Source: Flavobacteriia bacterium (GTDB taxonomy: Bacteria > Bacteroidota > Bacteroidia > Flavobacteriales_D > Crocinitomicaceae). Taken from it: a DNA stretch of 55,150 nucleotides. Both the position numbers and the translations under genes were made by a program. Positions 34,501 through 43,050 of the stretch are shown here, in pieces. The DNA is taken from contig CANFHU010000019.1 of the NCBI GenBank assembly GCA_947446925.1, positions 1 to 55,150 of the forward strand. The letters run 5' to 3'. Position 1 is the stretch's first letter. Each line of letters starts with the position of its first letter. A model generated the notes under the pieces. It worked only from the letters and a program-made list of their open reading frames with translations, searched no databases and had not been told where the DNA came from.

Positions 34501-34820
34501 TTCAAAAAATTCAAGCTGGTAAATTAGTTGCTAAAAAAGAAGGTAGACCAGTTATGGATGGAGACGTAACTACAGCATGTGCAGAAGTTTGTCCTACAAA
34601 CGCAATTACAGTAGGTGACTGGAACGATATTAAATCGATGGTTCGTAAGAATGCAGATGATAAACGTTCCTACCAAGCTTTAGAAGAGGTTGGTGTTAAA
34701 CCTAATGTTTGGTACCAAGTAAAAGTTAGAAATGAAAAAAATGCTGACTTAGAAAAGTTACAAATTGTAAAAGAAACTGCTCACCACGGTGAAAAGAAAG
34801 AAAATAAAGCTCATCATTAA
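31557..34820 (+). CDS. actB: Alternative Complex III subunit ActB, molybdopterin-like and iron-sulfur protein
   Basis: The 1087-residue protein fuses a molybdopterin-oxidoreductase-like domain (about 80-780) to a ferredoxin-like domain with four cluster motifs. The clusters are CIGCGSCLVACQSENNVP (about 817-834), CQHCNHASCETVCPVAAT, CIGTRYCANNCPYKVRRF, and CSFCVQKIQ with ACAEVCPT. The N-terminus has a twin-Arg-like stretch (STARRDFLKFLGFSVAAATV) ending in AAC, fitting Tat export with lipid attachment. In known ACIII the first domain holds no molybdenum, and I see no reason to differ. The C-terminus is His-rich. ActB docks on ActA and ActC at the periplasmic face of the inner membrane. Confidence 0.94.
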   Translation: MSTNRKYWKGLEELNETPSFVEGRDQEFPRSMSVDEFLADENLKETSTARRDFLKFLGFSVAAATVAACESPVTKAIPYVVKPENVTPGMPTWYASTYYDGTSYASILVKTREGRPIYIKGNKDFGITKGAVNPQIIASVLPLYDSARLAGARKGNNAASWSTVDAEIKAKLKDIKDKKGKVVLVSNTIISPSTNAAIAQLKAFVNGSEETATSFEHIQYDAVSYAGIRNANKESFGTDFIPDYDFSKAKTIVSVGADFLSTWLLATEYTPQWSSRRNPDGEWMSKHFQFESILSITGTNADYRGMIKPSEEANVLAYLLNKFVVKTAAATTLSKQAQEVADLAFESLRKSKGESIVVAGSNNTAVQILANKLNSVLGTYGKTINTSNTVNLFASNDEALNTFVSNTIAGKVPAAVIFYGVNPVYTLANGEAFGKALTKVDLTISLAGYTDETTSKCKFVCPDHHALEAWNDFNPKKNHFAIAQPTIRPLFETSAAQESFLVWAGVAKRSGKDSSVVYDLIKTTWSADNIKATSKYADFETFWNKAIHDSCIDVTVENTSAVFNDGALNKVAGKLPKGSALEVVLYKKAGIGIGAQANNPWLQELPDPVSKVTWDNYITMNPTEMGTTYATTFDQENGLNLASVKVGNKELTLPVYPSPGQTPGTVGVALGYGRGANDENIGNAAFQTKEYGGHATDENGKRLPIGKNAFVFTSFEHGTLSYTANGTVTKVDGIYPIAATQIHHTVMARHSIVRETTLDIYTSKDKEAYNPAHMLETHHGPEHISKFDLWEAHPVEKIGHRWGMTIDLSSCIGCGSCLVACQSENNVPVVGKDEVRRGREMHWLRIDRYYASDEEATIGTRENKETFDYGKAEVAAQNPKVVHMPMMCQHCNHASCETVCPVAATTHSNEGLNQMAYNRCIGTRYCANNCPYKVRRFNWFNYPSYKKFTQVNPAQDDLGRMVLNPDVTVRTRGVMEKCSFCVQKIQAGKLVAKKEGRPVMDGDVTTACAEVCPTNAITVGDWNDIKSMVRKNADDKRSYQALEEVGVKPNVWYQVKVRNEKNADLEKLQIVKETAHHGEKKENKAHH

Positions 34821-34838
34821 TCGCTAAATTAGAAAGTA

Positions 34839-36257
34839 ATGCATAAGGAAGCAGCAATTAGAGAACCTCTAATTTTAGGTCACAAAACATACACAGATAT
34901 TACAGCTGATGTATGTAAACCTATCGAGGATAAGGCACCAAAAATGTGGTATGTTCTTTTCTCAATAGCATTGATTATCGGTTTATATGGAGTAGGTTGT
35001 ATTGCCTATTTAATTGGAACTGGAATTGGTGTTTGGGGATTAAACAAAACAATAGGTTGGGCGTGGGACATCACTAACTTCGTTTGGTGGGTTGGTATTG
35101 GTCACGCTGGTACATTAATTTCAGCCGTGTTATTGTTATTTAGACAAAAATGGAGGATGGCGATTAACCGTTCTGCAGAAGCAATGACAATCTTTGCGGT
35201 ATTTATGGCTGGTATATTTCCATTGATACACATGGGTAGAATCTGGTTAGCTTACTGGGTTGTTCCACTTCCTAATCAATTTGGTTCTTTATGGGTTAAC
35301 TTTAACTCTCCACTTCTTTGGGACGTTTTTGCAATCTCAACGTATCTTTCTGTTTCTGTTGTTTTCTGGTACATTGGTTTAATTCCTGATTTTGCAACAT
35401 TGAGAGATCGCGTTAAACGACCAATTCCTAAAAAAATGTATTCTATACTTTCTTTTGGTTGGTCAGGTAGAGCTAAGAACTGGAATCGATTTGAAATGGT
35501 TTCATTAATTTTAGCTGGTTTAGCTACTCCGCTTGTATTCTCTGTACACTCTATTGTATCTTTTGACTTTGCTACTTCTGTAATACCAGGGTGGCATACG
35601 ACAATCTTCCCTCCATATTTCGTTGCAGGTGCGGTATTCTCAGGTTTCGCAATGGTTCAAACTTTAATGCTTGTGATGCGTAAAGCAATGCGTTTAGAAG
35701 CATATATTCATACTCGTCACGTAGAATATATGAACATTGTAATCATGGTTACTGGTTCTATTGTTGGTACAGCATATATTACAGAGTTATTTATTTCTTG
35801 GTATTCTGGAGTGGAGTATGAAGCGTATGCATTTATAAATCGATTCTCAGGACCATATTGGTGGGCTTATTGGTCTATGATGACTTGTAACGTAATTTCT
35901 CCTCAATTAATGTGGATTAGACCATTAAGAAGAAGTTTACTGTTTACTTTTATTATATCAATTGTGGTAAATATCGGTATGTGGTTTGAGCGTTATGTAA
36001 TTATCGTTTCTTCTATTCACCGTGATTATTTACCATCTTCATGGAGTATGCATTATCCTAGTCATATAGATTTAGGTGTTTACGTTGGAACAATTGGATT
36101 ATTTTTTGTATTTTTCTTATTGTTTGCTCGTTTCTTCCCAGTATTGCCAATTGCTGAGTTGAAAACAATATTAAAATCTTCTGGTGAGTCTTACAAAAAC
36201 GCTCCAGATTCTCATGGACATGAAGGACATGATAACCATAATACTAACAATCATTAA
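34839..36257 (+). CDS. actC: Alternative Complex III subunit ActC, NrfD-like quinol-binding protein
   Basis: This 472-residue integral membrane protein of the NrfD/PsrC family has about ten helices (MWYVLFSIALIIGLYGVGCI, FVWWVGIGHAGTLISAVLLL, and so on). The segment NFVWWVGIGHAGTLISA is the conserved region of the menaquinol site in this family. The C-terminal tail is His-rich (SHGHEGHDNHNTNNH). It lies 18 bases after actB and 9 bases before actD. In the complex it pairs with ActF as the second NrfD-like subunit and is thought to take part in quinol oxidation. Confidence 0.94.
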   Translation: MHKEAAIREPLILGHKTYTDITADVCKPIEDKAPKMWYVLFSIALIIGLYGVGCIAYLIGTGIGVWGLNKTIGWAWDITNFVWWVGIGHAGTLISAVLLLFRQKWRMAINRSAEAMTIFAVFMAGIFPLIHMGRIWLAYWVVPLPNQFGSLWVNFNSPLLWDVFAISTYLSVSVVFWYIGLIPDFATLRDRVKRPIPKKMYSILSFGWSGRAKNWNRFEMVSLILAGLATPLVFSVHSIVSFDFATSVIPGWHTTIFPPYFVAGAVFSGFAMVQTLMLVMRKAMRLEAYIHTRHVEYMNIVIMVTGSIVGTAYITELFISWYSGVEYEAYAFINRFSGPYWWAYWSMMTCNVISPQLMWIRPLRRSLLFTFIISIVVNIGMWFERYVIIVSSIHRDYLPSSWSMHYPSHIDLGVYVGTIGLFFVFFLLFARFFPVLPIAELKTILKSSGESYKNAPDSHGHEGHDNHNTNNH

Positions 36258-36266
36258 TAAGGAGTC

Positions 36267-36803
36267 ATGGCAGAAAAAATTATCTACGCAATGTATGACG
36301 ATGACGATGTACTAAAAGATGGTGCAAAGAAATTAGTCGCAAAAGGGGTTAAAGTATCTGAAGTATTCTCACCATTTCCAATTCATGGAATTGATCCTAT
36401 TATTGGAGTTCAAAATACACGTTTAGGTATCATGGCATTTTTATATGCAATCACAGGAACAATGTTAGCTACCATAGCTATGCGTTATTTCATGATTTCA
36501 GATTGGCCTATGAATATTGGTGGTAAACCTAATAACACTTACCTTGAAAATATTTTAGCATTTATACCAGTAACGTTTGAGTTCACGGTTTTATGTGCTG
36601 CACACGGTATGGCGTTGACTTATTTCCTAAGAAATAAAATTTTACCTGGTTTACCAGCTTCTAATCCTGATCCTCGTACAACAGATGACCGATTTGTAAT
36701 GGAATTCAGAATGTCTGAAAACAGTAATTTTACGGAAGAAGAATTAACTTCTTTAATTCAAACAACTGGATACGTAGAATTAGATCAAAAAGAAGTTAAA
36801 TAG
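36267..36803 (+). CDS. actD: Alternative Complex III subunit ActD (DUF3341)
   Basis: The 178-residue protein has a soluble N-terminal ferredoxin-like region (YAMYDDDDVLKDGAKKLVAK, VSEVFSPFPIHGIDPIIGVQ) and two membrane helices (LGIMAFLYAITGTMLATIAM, about 55-75, and FIPVTFEFTVLCAAHGMALTY, about 95-115). This is the DUF3341 layout of ActD. It has no cofactor motif and is regarded as a structural subunit between ActC and ActE/ActF. Its GAGTC-like ribosome binding site (AAGGAGTC) at 36259-36266 is stronger than most here. Confidence 0.92.
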   Translation: MAEKIIYAMYDDDDVLKDGAKKLVAKGVKVSEVFSPFPIHGIDPIIGVQNTRLGIMAFLYAITGTMLATIAMRYFMISDWPMNIGGKPNNTYLENILAFIPVTFEFTVLCAAHGMALTYFLRNKILPGLPASNPDPRTTDDRFVMEFRMSENSNFTEEELTSLIQTTGYVELDQKEVK

Positions 36804-36835
36804 ATTATCCAATTATATCGTAATTTATCAGAGTG

Positions 36836-37600
36836 ATGAATAAAATTTTTAAGATAATAGCAAATTTGTCCGCAGTCGCAGTTACTGGAATTATTATGGT
36901 TTCTTGTTCTGCTGATAAGGATAGTGCTGGTTTAGAGTATATGCCTGACATGTATCGTTCACCTGCTATCGAACCATACGTTGACTATGGTGAAGTAAGA
37001 GGAAAAATAAACGAAACATTTAAAAATACTGCTTCTGCTTTAACACCTCCTAATCATACTGTACCTTATTATGGTACGAATGAAGAGGAAGTGTTATTAA
37101 TGTTGCCTTATAATAGAAAACCATCTGTTGCATTTGCTTCAACGCATGGTTTGTTTGGTTACGATTATACTACTAATACAGAAGCGGATTATGAATATAA
37201 TCAAGCTGCAAATGATAAAAATCCTTTAGTATTGACCTCTAAAAATGCAGAAGCAATCTTAAAGAAAGGGAAGGAATTATTTGCTGCTAATTGTATGCAT
37301 TGCCACGGTGAAAAAGGAGATGGTAATGGTCCAATGGTTACTAGTGGTGCATATGCCGGTGTTCCAAATTATACGGATAGAGCTTCTTTAGGTGATGGAC
37401 AATTGTTTTATTCCATTTATTATGGAAAAGGAGCTATGGGTGCACACGCTTCCATGTTGAATAAAAAAGAGATTTGGACTTTGGTACATTATATTCGTAA
37501 GTTTCAAAATGCTTCTTATGGAACTTTCAGTGCAGATGGAAAGTCAGCTGTTGCTGCAGTTTCTGATTCTGTTAAAGTAGATAAAACAGCAAAACAATAA
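36836..37600 (+). CDS. actE: Alternative Complex III subunit ActE, monoheme cytochrome c lipoprotein
   Basis: The 254-residue product has a lipoprotein-type signal ending IIMVSCSAD and one haem c motif, CMHCHGEKGDGNGPMV, in its C-terminal half. The N-terminal half has the conserved MPDMYRSPAIEPYVDYG segment seen in ActE, where Met and Tyr residues lie near the haem. A GTG immediately precedes the ATG at 36836; I take the ATG as the start. ActE accepts electrons from the ActA haem chain and hands them on. It is followed 16 bases later by actF. Confidence 0.93.
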   Translation: MNKIFKIIANLSAVAVTGIIMVSCSADKDSAGLEYMPDMYRSPAIEPYVDYGEVRGKINETFKNTASALTPPNHTVPYYGTNEEEVLLMLPYNRKPSVAFASTHGLFGYDYTTNTEADYEYNQAANDKNPLVLTSKNAEAILKKGKELFAANCMHCHGEKGDGNGPMVTSGAYAGVPNYTDRASLGDGQLFYSIYYGKGAMGAHASMLNKKEIWTLVHYIRKFQNASYGTFSADGKSAVAAVSDSVKVDKTAKQ

Positions 37601-37616
37601 TAAAAGATAAAGTAAG

Positions 37617-38804
37617 ATGGAATTCAAAGTAACAAAAAACGCTAACATCCTTACCTTGACATTAATTGTCGTAGGATTGTTGTTTACAGGTATTGGAATT
37701 GCTACAAGTATTGGTGATGATCATTTAAACACTCGTATTGCAGGTAATTTACTTATTGATAGCTTTTTCTTTTTTGGAATAGGTTTAGGTGCTCTCTTCT
37801 TTTTAGCATTACAATATGCTACTGAAACAGGTTGGTATGCATCTGTTAAAAGAGTTATAGAGGCTGTGTCTGGATTTTTACCTGTTGGAATTATCTTGAT
37901 GGCGGTAACTTTACTAATTATTACTTTACAAGATGGTGCTCATTTGTATATTTGGATGGATGAGGAAGTGGTAAAAAATGATGAGATATTACAAGGTAAA
38001 GCTACGTATTTGAACAAAGGTTTCTTTTGGGTAAGAACGATAGTTTATCTTGCGGTTTATTATATTTATTACAGAGGTTTTAGAAAACGCTCTTTATTAG
38101 AAGATACTGTTGGTGGTACAGATATTCACTTTACAAATTACAAAAAGGCTGCAGTATTTTTAGTTTTCTTTGCAGTATTTAGTTCAATGCAATCTTGGGA
38201 CTGGATTATGTCCGTCGATGCACATTGGTTTAGTACTTTATTTGGATGGTATGTATTTGCTGGTATGTGGTGTACAACAATGATAACTTTAGTTACTTTA
38301 ACACTTTATTTAAAGAAAAATGGTTATTTACCAAATGTAAATGAATCTCATATTCATGATCTTGGTAAATGGACTTTTGCAACTAGTTTTCTTTGGTCTT
38401 ATTTATGGTTCTCTCAATTTATGTTGATTTGGTATGCTAATATTCCAGAGGAAACTACATATCATTTAACAAGAATTAAAGATTTTAGATTTTTGTACTT
38501 TGGTATGTTCTTAGTTAATTTTGCTTTTCCTATGGTATTATTAATGTCAAGAGATGCTAAACGTCATGCAGGTATTTTAACTTTTGTTGGTGCTATTGTT
38601 TTAGTAGGACACTGGGTGGATGTTTACGTAATGATCATGGCAGGTTCAATGGGTGAGCATGCAAGAATAGGTTTCTTAGAAATAGGATTATTACTTGCTG
38701 TTTTAGGTTTGTTTTTGAAAACCATTTTAAAGAATTTAACAAAAGCACCTTTAACCGTTGTGAATCACCCATTCTTGGATGAAAGTATTCACCACGATAT
38801 TTAA
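37617..38804 (+). CDS. actF: Alternative Complex III subunit ActF, NrfD-like membrane protein
   Basis: The 395-residue polytopic protein has about ten helices (ILTLTLIVVGLLFTGIGI, FFFFGIGLGALFFLALQYAT, and others). The segment FSSMQSWDWIMSVDAHWFST (about 188-207) is characteristic of the ActF branch of the NrfD-like proteins. It forms the second membrane core of the complex and has no cofactor of its own. It is preceded by actE and followed, after 33 bases, by coxB. Confidence 0.93.
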   Translation: MEFKVTKNANILTLTLIVVGLLFTGIGIATSIGDDHLNTRIAGNLLIDSFFFFGIGLGALFFLALQYATETGWYASVKRVIEAVSGFLPVGIILMAVTLLIITLQDGAHLYIWMDEEVVKNDEILQGKATYLNKGFFWVRTIVYLAVYYIYYRGFRKRSLLEDTVGGTDIHFTNYKKAAVFLVFFAVFSSMQSWDWIMSVDAHWFSTLFGWYVFAGMWCTTMITLVTLTLYLKKNGYLPNVNESHIHDLGKWTFATSFLWSYLWFSQFMLIWYANIPEETTYHLTRIKDFRFLYFGMFLVNFAFPMVLLMSRDAKRHAGILTFVGAIVLVGHWVDVYVMIMAGSMGEHARIGFLEIGLLLAVLGLFLKTILKNLTKAPLTVVNHPFLDESIHHDI

Positions 38805-38837
38805 TCATATTTTTTATTCATAGCTAACCAAAACAAG

Positions 38838-40094
38838 ATGAGTTTTAAATTAATAACAATTATAGTAATCGTATTGGGTGTACTTGCTGTATCCCAGTTG
38901 GTAAGATTATATGAGCTATCTTCTAAACTTAGAAATAGAAGAGAAGAGGATGTAACAAATCGTGATAATAAATTAAATGCTAATTTATTACTTGCTTTTA
39001 TGATTTTCTTTTATGCTGGATTCATTTATTTAATGACAGAGTATGGATGGACTGGAAGAGGTGACGCTGCTTCTATCCATGGTGAAACTACCGATTGGTT
39101 GTTGAACTTGAATTTCATAATAATAATAGCTGTATTCTTTTTAACGAATACGTTATTATTTGGTTTTGCATGGAAGTATGTTCGTAAACCTGGCGTTAAA
39201 GCTTATTTTTATCCTCATGATAATAAATTGGAATTAATTTGGACAGTTGTTCCAGCGATTGTATTAGCTGTCATTATCATTTTGGGTTTGAAAACTTGGA
39301 ATGGTATTACCGGAGATTCTGCTAAGGAGGCAATTCGAATTGAATTATTTTCTAAACAATTTGACTGGACTGCTCGATATTCAGGAGAGGATAACGTTTT
39401 AGGTAAATACGATTATAAATTGACTACTGCAGAAAATGAGTTAGCTCTTTTAACTGAAGCTACTTTGGATTCAGCAATTCGTTATATGGAATTTGGAAAA
39501 GCGGATAGTACAGTTCTTGGTATTAAGTTGTTGGAGAATAAATTAAATAATCCAAAGAATATTTTTATACCTGAAGATCGTATTAAAATGGAAACGGATT
39601 TAGATCGTAAAACTCGTCTTTTACGTTTGTTATATCAGATGAAAGCAAGACATAATGCTAAGTTAGATGCTTCTGCATATGATGATATTCTCCAAAAAGA
39701 TACGTTACATTTATTAAAGGGGAAAGAATATGAAATTAGTTTTAGAGCTAAAGATGTGATTCACTCTGCTTATTTCCCGCATTTAAGATCACAAATTAAT
39801 ACAGTTCCTGGTCAGGTAACGCGTTTAAAAGTTACACCTACTATTTCTACGAAAGAAATGCGTGTGCGTAAAAATAATCCTAATTTTAATTATGTATTAA
39901 TGTGTAATAAGATTTGTGGAAGTGCGCACTATAAAATGAAAATGATTGTTGTTATTGATTCACCACAACAGTATAACGCTTGGTTAAAATCTAAAACAAC
40001 ATTTAAAGATGATTACCTAAAACCAGTTGCTGTTGCTACTGATTCTACAGTTGTTGCTTCAGCTGTTGTTGATTCTACTAAATTAGGAATGTAA
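38838..40094 (+). CDS. coxB: Cytochrome c oxidase subunit II
   Basis: CoxB takes electrons from a cytochrome or directly from ACIII through its binuclear CuA centre. The 418-residue protein has an N-terminal helix (residues 1-22), two further helices with the family's charged hairpin (about 47-145), and a periplasmic cupredoxin domain. The CuA ligand block is CNKICGSAHYKM (two Cys, His, Met), with the earlier His in DVIHSAYFPHLRSQ. No cytochrome c domain is fused, so it is not caa3-type. It has an extra stretch of about 80 residues, rich in charged helices, between SGEDNVLGKYDYKL and the DTLHLLKGKEYEI strand. A short Thr/Val/Ser-rich tail follows. Confidence 0.94.
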   Translation: MSFKLITIIVIVLGVLAVSQLVRLYELSSKLRNRREEDVTNRDNKLNANLLLAFMIFFYAGFIYLMTEYGWTGRGDAASIHGETTDWLLNLNFIIIIAVFFLTNTLLFGFAWKYVRKPGVKAYFYPHDNKLELIWTVVPAIVLAVIIILGLKTWNGITGDSAKEAIRIELFSKQFDWTARYSGEDNVLGKYDYKLTTAENELALLTEATLDSAIRYMEFGKADSTVLGIKLLENKLNNPKNIFIPEDRIKMETDLDRKTRLLRLLYQMKARHNAKLDASAYDDILQKDTLHLLKGKEYEISFRAKDVIHSAYFPHLRSQINTVPGQVTRLKVTPTISTKEMRVRKNNPNFNYVLMCNKICGSAHYKMKMIVVIDSPQQYNAWLKSKTTFKDDYLKPVAVATDSTVVASAVVDSTKLGM

Positions 40095-40127
40095 ATAAAT
40101 TGAATTAATTTTTTTAAATTAAATATA

Positions 40128-41942
40128 ATGTCAGCAATTACACACGACACACACGGACATCACGATGCTCATGATCACCACGATCACCACGAGGAAACTT
40201 TTATCTCAAAGTACATTTTCAGTCAAGATCATAAAATGATTGGAAAGCAGTTCTTGATTACTGCTGTATTTATGGGTTTAGTAGCGATGTTATTATCTTT
40301 ATTATTTCGTATTCAGTTGGCTTGGCCAGGTGAAAGTTCAGATTTTTTATCTTTGTTTCTAGGTGAAACTTGGGCTCCAGGAGGAATATTAAAAGAGAAT
40401 ATGTATCTTGGTTTAGTTACCATTCATGGAACTATCATGGTATTCTTTTTACTTACCGGTGGTTTGTCTGGTACTTTTTCCAATTTACTTATTCCATTAC
40501 AATTAGGTGCTAGAGATATGGCCTCAGGTTTCTTGAATATGGTTTCATATTGGTTATTTGCAGTTTCTTCTGTTATCATGCTAGTTTCCTTGTTTATTGA
40601 AACTGGTCCCGCGATGGCTGGTTGGACAATTTATCCTCCATTATCTGCTTTACCTCAAGCTGTTGAAGGTTCCGGTTTAGGTATGACATTGTGGTTGGTA
40701 TCTATGACACTTTTTATTGCAGGATCGTTGATTGGTTCTTTGAATTATATTGTTACAGTTTTAAATTTGCGTACTAAAGGTATGTCTATGACAAGAATGC
40801 CTCTTACTATTTGGGCTTTTTTCGTTACAGCTATTCTTGGTGTCCTTTCATTCCCAGTTTTATTATCTGCTGCAGTCTTGTTAATGATGGACCGTTTAGC
40901 AGGTACAAGTTTTTACTTATCTGATATAATAGTTGGAGGTGAAATGTTAGAAAATCATGGTGGTTCTCCATTATTATATCAACATTTATTTTGGTTCTTA
41001 GGTCATCCAGAGGTATATATTGTATTGTTACCTGCTTTAGGTTTATCATCTGAAATCATTTCTACAAATGCTAGAAAGCCAATATTTGGTTACAGAGCAA
41101 TGATTGGTTCTATTCTTGCAATTGGTTTCTTATCGTTTATTGTATGGGGTCACCATATGTTCGTTACTGGTATGAATCCATTCTTAGGTAGTGTTTTCGT
41201 ATTTACTACTTTGTTGATTGCAATTCCTTCCGCAGTTAAAGTATTTAATTACTTAACTACTTTATGGAGAGGTAGTATTGTATTTACACCTGCTATGTTG
41301 TTTGCAATTGGTCTAGTTTCTACATTTATCACTGGTGGTGTAACCGGAATTATCTTAGCCGATTCTGCATTAGACATTGCTGTGCATGATACGTATTTTG
41401 TTGTAGCTCACTTCCATATTGTTATGGGTATGTCTGCAGTGTTTGGTATGTTTGCTGGTGTATATCATTGGTTCCCTAAAATGTATGGTCGTATGATGAA
41501 TACACGTTTGGGTTATGCTCATTTCTGGGTAACTATTGTAGGTGCTTATGGTGTATTCTTCCCTATGCACTTTGTTGGATTAGCGGGTGCTCCTCGTCGT
41601 TATTATGACTATTCTGTCTACAATGAATTTGATACAAATACGTATGAGATGATGTTGGATTTGAATGTTATTATTACAGTTTTTGCAATTATTGCTGCAA
41701 TTGGACAAATTATTTTCTTATTCAATTTCTTCTATAGTATTTACAGAGGTCCTGTAGCTGTTCAAAATCCATGGAAGTCTAATACTTTAGAGTGGACTAC
41801 ACCAGTAGAACATGTACATGGTAACTGGCCTGGTGCTTTACCAGTGGTTCATAGATGGCCATATGATTATTCTAAGCCTGGTGCTGAAGAAGATTATATT
41901 CTTCAAACAGTTCCTTTAGCAGAAGGAGAAGAAGAACATTAA
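40128..41942 (+). CDS. coxA: Cytochrome c oxidase subunit I
   Basis: The catalytic subunit reduces oxygen at a haem a3-CuB site and pumps protons. The 604-residue protein has the full haem-copper set: WFLGHPEVYIVLLP (CuB His and the cross-linked Tyr of the A-type K channel), WGHHMFVTGM (two more CuB His), and VHDTYFVVAHFHIVM (haem a3 and a ligands). The N-terminus carries an unusually His/Asp-rich tail of about 18 residues (HDTHGHHDAHDHHDHHEE) ahead of the first helix. It is the last gene of the act-cox operon and is followed by a strong terminator. No subunit III gene is in the cluster. Confidence 0.96.
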   Translation: MSAITHDTHGHHDAHDHHDHHEETFISKYIFSQDHKMIGKQFLITAVFMGLVAMLLSLLFRIQLAWPGESSDFLSLFLGETWAPGGILKENMYLGLVTIHGTIMVFFLLTGGLSGTFSNLLIPLQLGARDMASGFLNMVSYWLFAVSSVIMLVSLFIETGPAMAGWTIYPPLSALPQAVEGSGLGMTLWLVSMTLFIAGSLIGSLNYIVTVLNLRTKGMSMTRMPLTIWAFFVTAILGVLSFPVLLSAAVLLMMDRLAGTSFYLSDIIVGGEMLENHGGSPLLYQHLFWFLGHPEVYIVLLPALGLSSEIISTNARKPIFGYRAMIGSILAIGFLSFIVWGHHMFVTGMNPFLGSVFVFTTLLIAIPSAVKVFNYLTTLWRGSIVFTPAMLFAIGLVSTFITGGVTGIILADSALDIAVHDTYFVVAHFHIVMGMSAVFGMFAGVYHWFPKMYGRMMNTRLGYAHFWVTIVGAYGVFFPMHFVGLAGAPRRYYDYSVYNEFDTNTYEMMLDLNVIITVFAIIAAIGQIIFLFNFFYSIYRGPVAVQNPWKSNTLEWTTPVEHVHGNWPGALPVVHRWPYDYSKPGAEEDYILQTVPLAEGEEEH

Positions 41943-41960
41943 TCTGTTTATAATATTTAT

Positions 41961-41995
41961 AAGCCTTCTAACTTTTGTTAGAAGGCTTTTTTATT
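41961..41995 (+). terminator. Terminator of the act-cox operon
   Basis: A perfect 12-bp stem (AAGCCTTCTAAC, 41961-41972, with 41977-41988) closes a TTTT loop and runs into TTTTATTTTT. It lies 18 bases past the coxA stop codon and 25 bases before the ruvB start. Confidence 0.88.
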
Positions 41996-42019
41996 TTTGT
42001 ATAAATTATTATTACTGTT

Positions 42020-43045
42020 TTGGAAGAAGAATCATTTGATTATCGTGGTGAGGTTGATAAAACCAACGACAACGATTACGATAAAGTATTACGTCCTAAA
42101 AAATTAACGGATTTTGCTGGTCAAAAGCAGGTAGTTGAAAATTTAGAAATCTTTGTCCAAGCAGCAACCCAAAGAGGAGAACCTTTAGATCATGTGCTAT
42201 TACATGGACCACCAGGACTAGGTAAAACAACTTTAGCAAATATTATAGCTAATGAGTTAGGAGTTGGATTTAAAGTTACTAGTGGACCTGTATTAGATAA
42301 ACCAGGGGATTTAGCAGGTTTATTAACTAACTTAGATGCTGGAGATGTTTTGTTTATTGACGAAATTCATCGTTTAAGCCCTGTAGTTGAAGAATATTTA
42401 TATTCTGCGATGGAGGATTATGTGATTGATATTTTAATTGATAGTGGACCAAATGCTCGAACTGTTCAAATTTCACTGAATCCATTTACATTAATTGGTG
42501 CAACAACTCGTTCTGGTTTATTAACATCCCCTTTGCGTGCTCGTTTTGGTATTAATGCACGTTTGCAATATTATGATTCCAAAACCTTAACTTCCATCGT
42601 TGAAAGATCTTCGGATTTATTGCATATTGGTATAAATGAACAAGCTGCTTATGCGATTGCAAGCAGAAGTAGGGGAACTCCTCGAATTGCAAATGCATTA
42701 TTACGACGTGTAAGGGATTTTGCTCAAGTAAAGGGAAATGGAAGTATCGATTTGTCTATTACAGATATAGCCTTGGAAGCTCTGCATGTAGATGCTTATG
42801 GTTTAGATGAAATGGATAATCGAATTTTATTAGCAATTATCGATAAATTTAAAGGTGGTCCGGTTGGATTAACCACGATTGCAACTGCTATTGGTGAAAA
42901 TGCTGGTACATTGGAAGAAGTGTATGAACCCTTTTTAATTCAAGAAGGATTTTTAATTCGTACTCAACGTGGTAGAAAAGCTACTGAAAAAGCCTATACA
43001 CATTTAGGTCGAGATCTTGGTTATGTTCAAGGAGGTCTATTTTAA
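42020..43045 (+). CDS. ruvB: Holliday junction branch migration ATPase
   Basis: RuvB is the hexameric AAA+ motor that drives Holliday junction branch migration with RuvA. The 341-residue protein has the Walker A motif GPPGLGKT (63-70), Walker B FIDEIHRL (about 113-119), the sensor 1 block [18 protein letters not shown] and the sensor 2 arginine segment [19 protein letters not shown]. The C-terminal winged helix ([17 protein letters not shown]) is present. The start is a TTG at 42020. No in-frame ATG lies between the upstream stop (42002) and the conserved region, so TTG is the best choice, with a nearby ATT as alternative. It heads a tight operon with queG. Confidence 0.95.
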   Translation: MEEESFDYRGEVDKTNDNDYDKVLRPKKLTDFAGQKQVVENLEIFVQAATQRGEPLDHVLLHGPPGLGKTTLANIIANELGVGFKVTSGPVLDKPGDLAGLLTNLDAGDVLFIDEIHRLSPVVEEYLYSAMEDYVIDILIDSGPNARTVQISLNPFTLIGATTRSGLLTSPLRARFGINARLQYYDSKTLTSIVERSSDLLHIGINEQAAYAIASRSRGTPRIANALLRRVRDFAQVKGNGSIDLSITDIALEALHVDAYGLDEMDNRILLAIIDKFKGGPVGLTTIATAIGENAGTLEEVYEPFLIQEGFLIRTQRGRKATEKAYTHLGRDLGYVQGGLF

Positions 43046-43050
43046 AGTTT

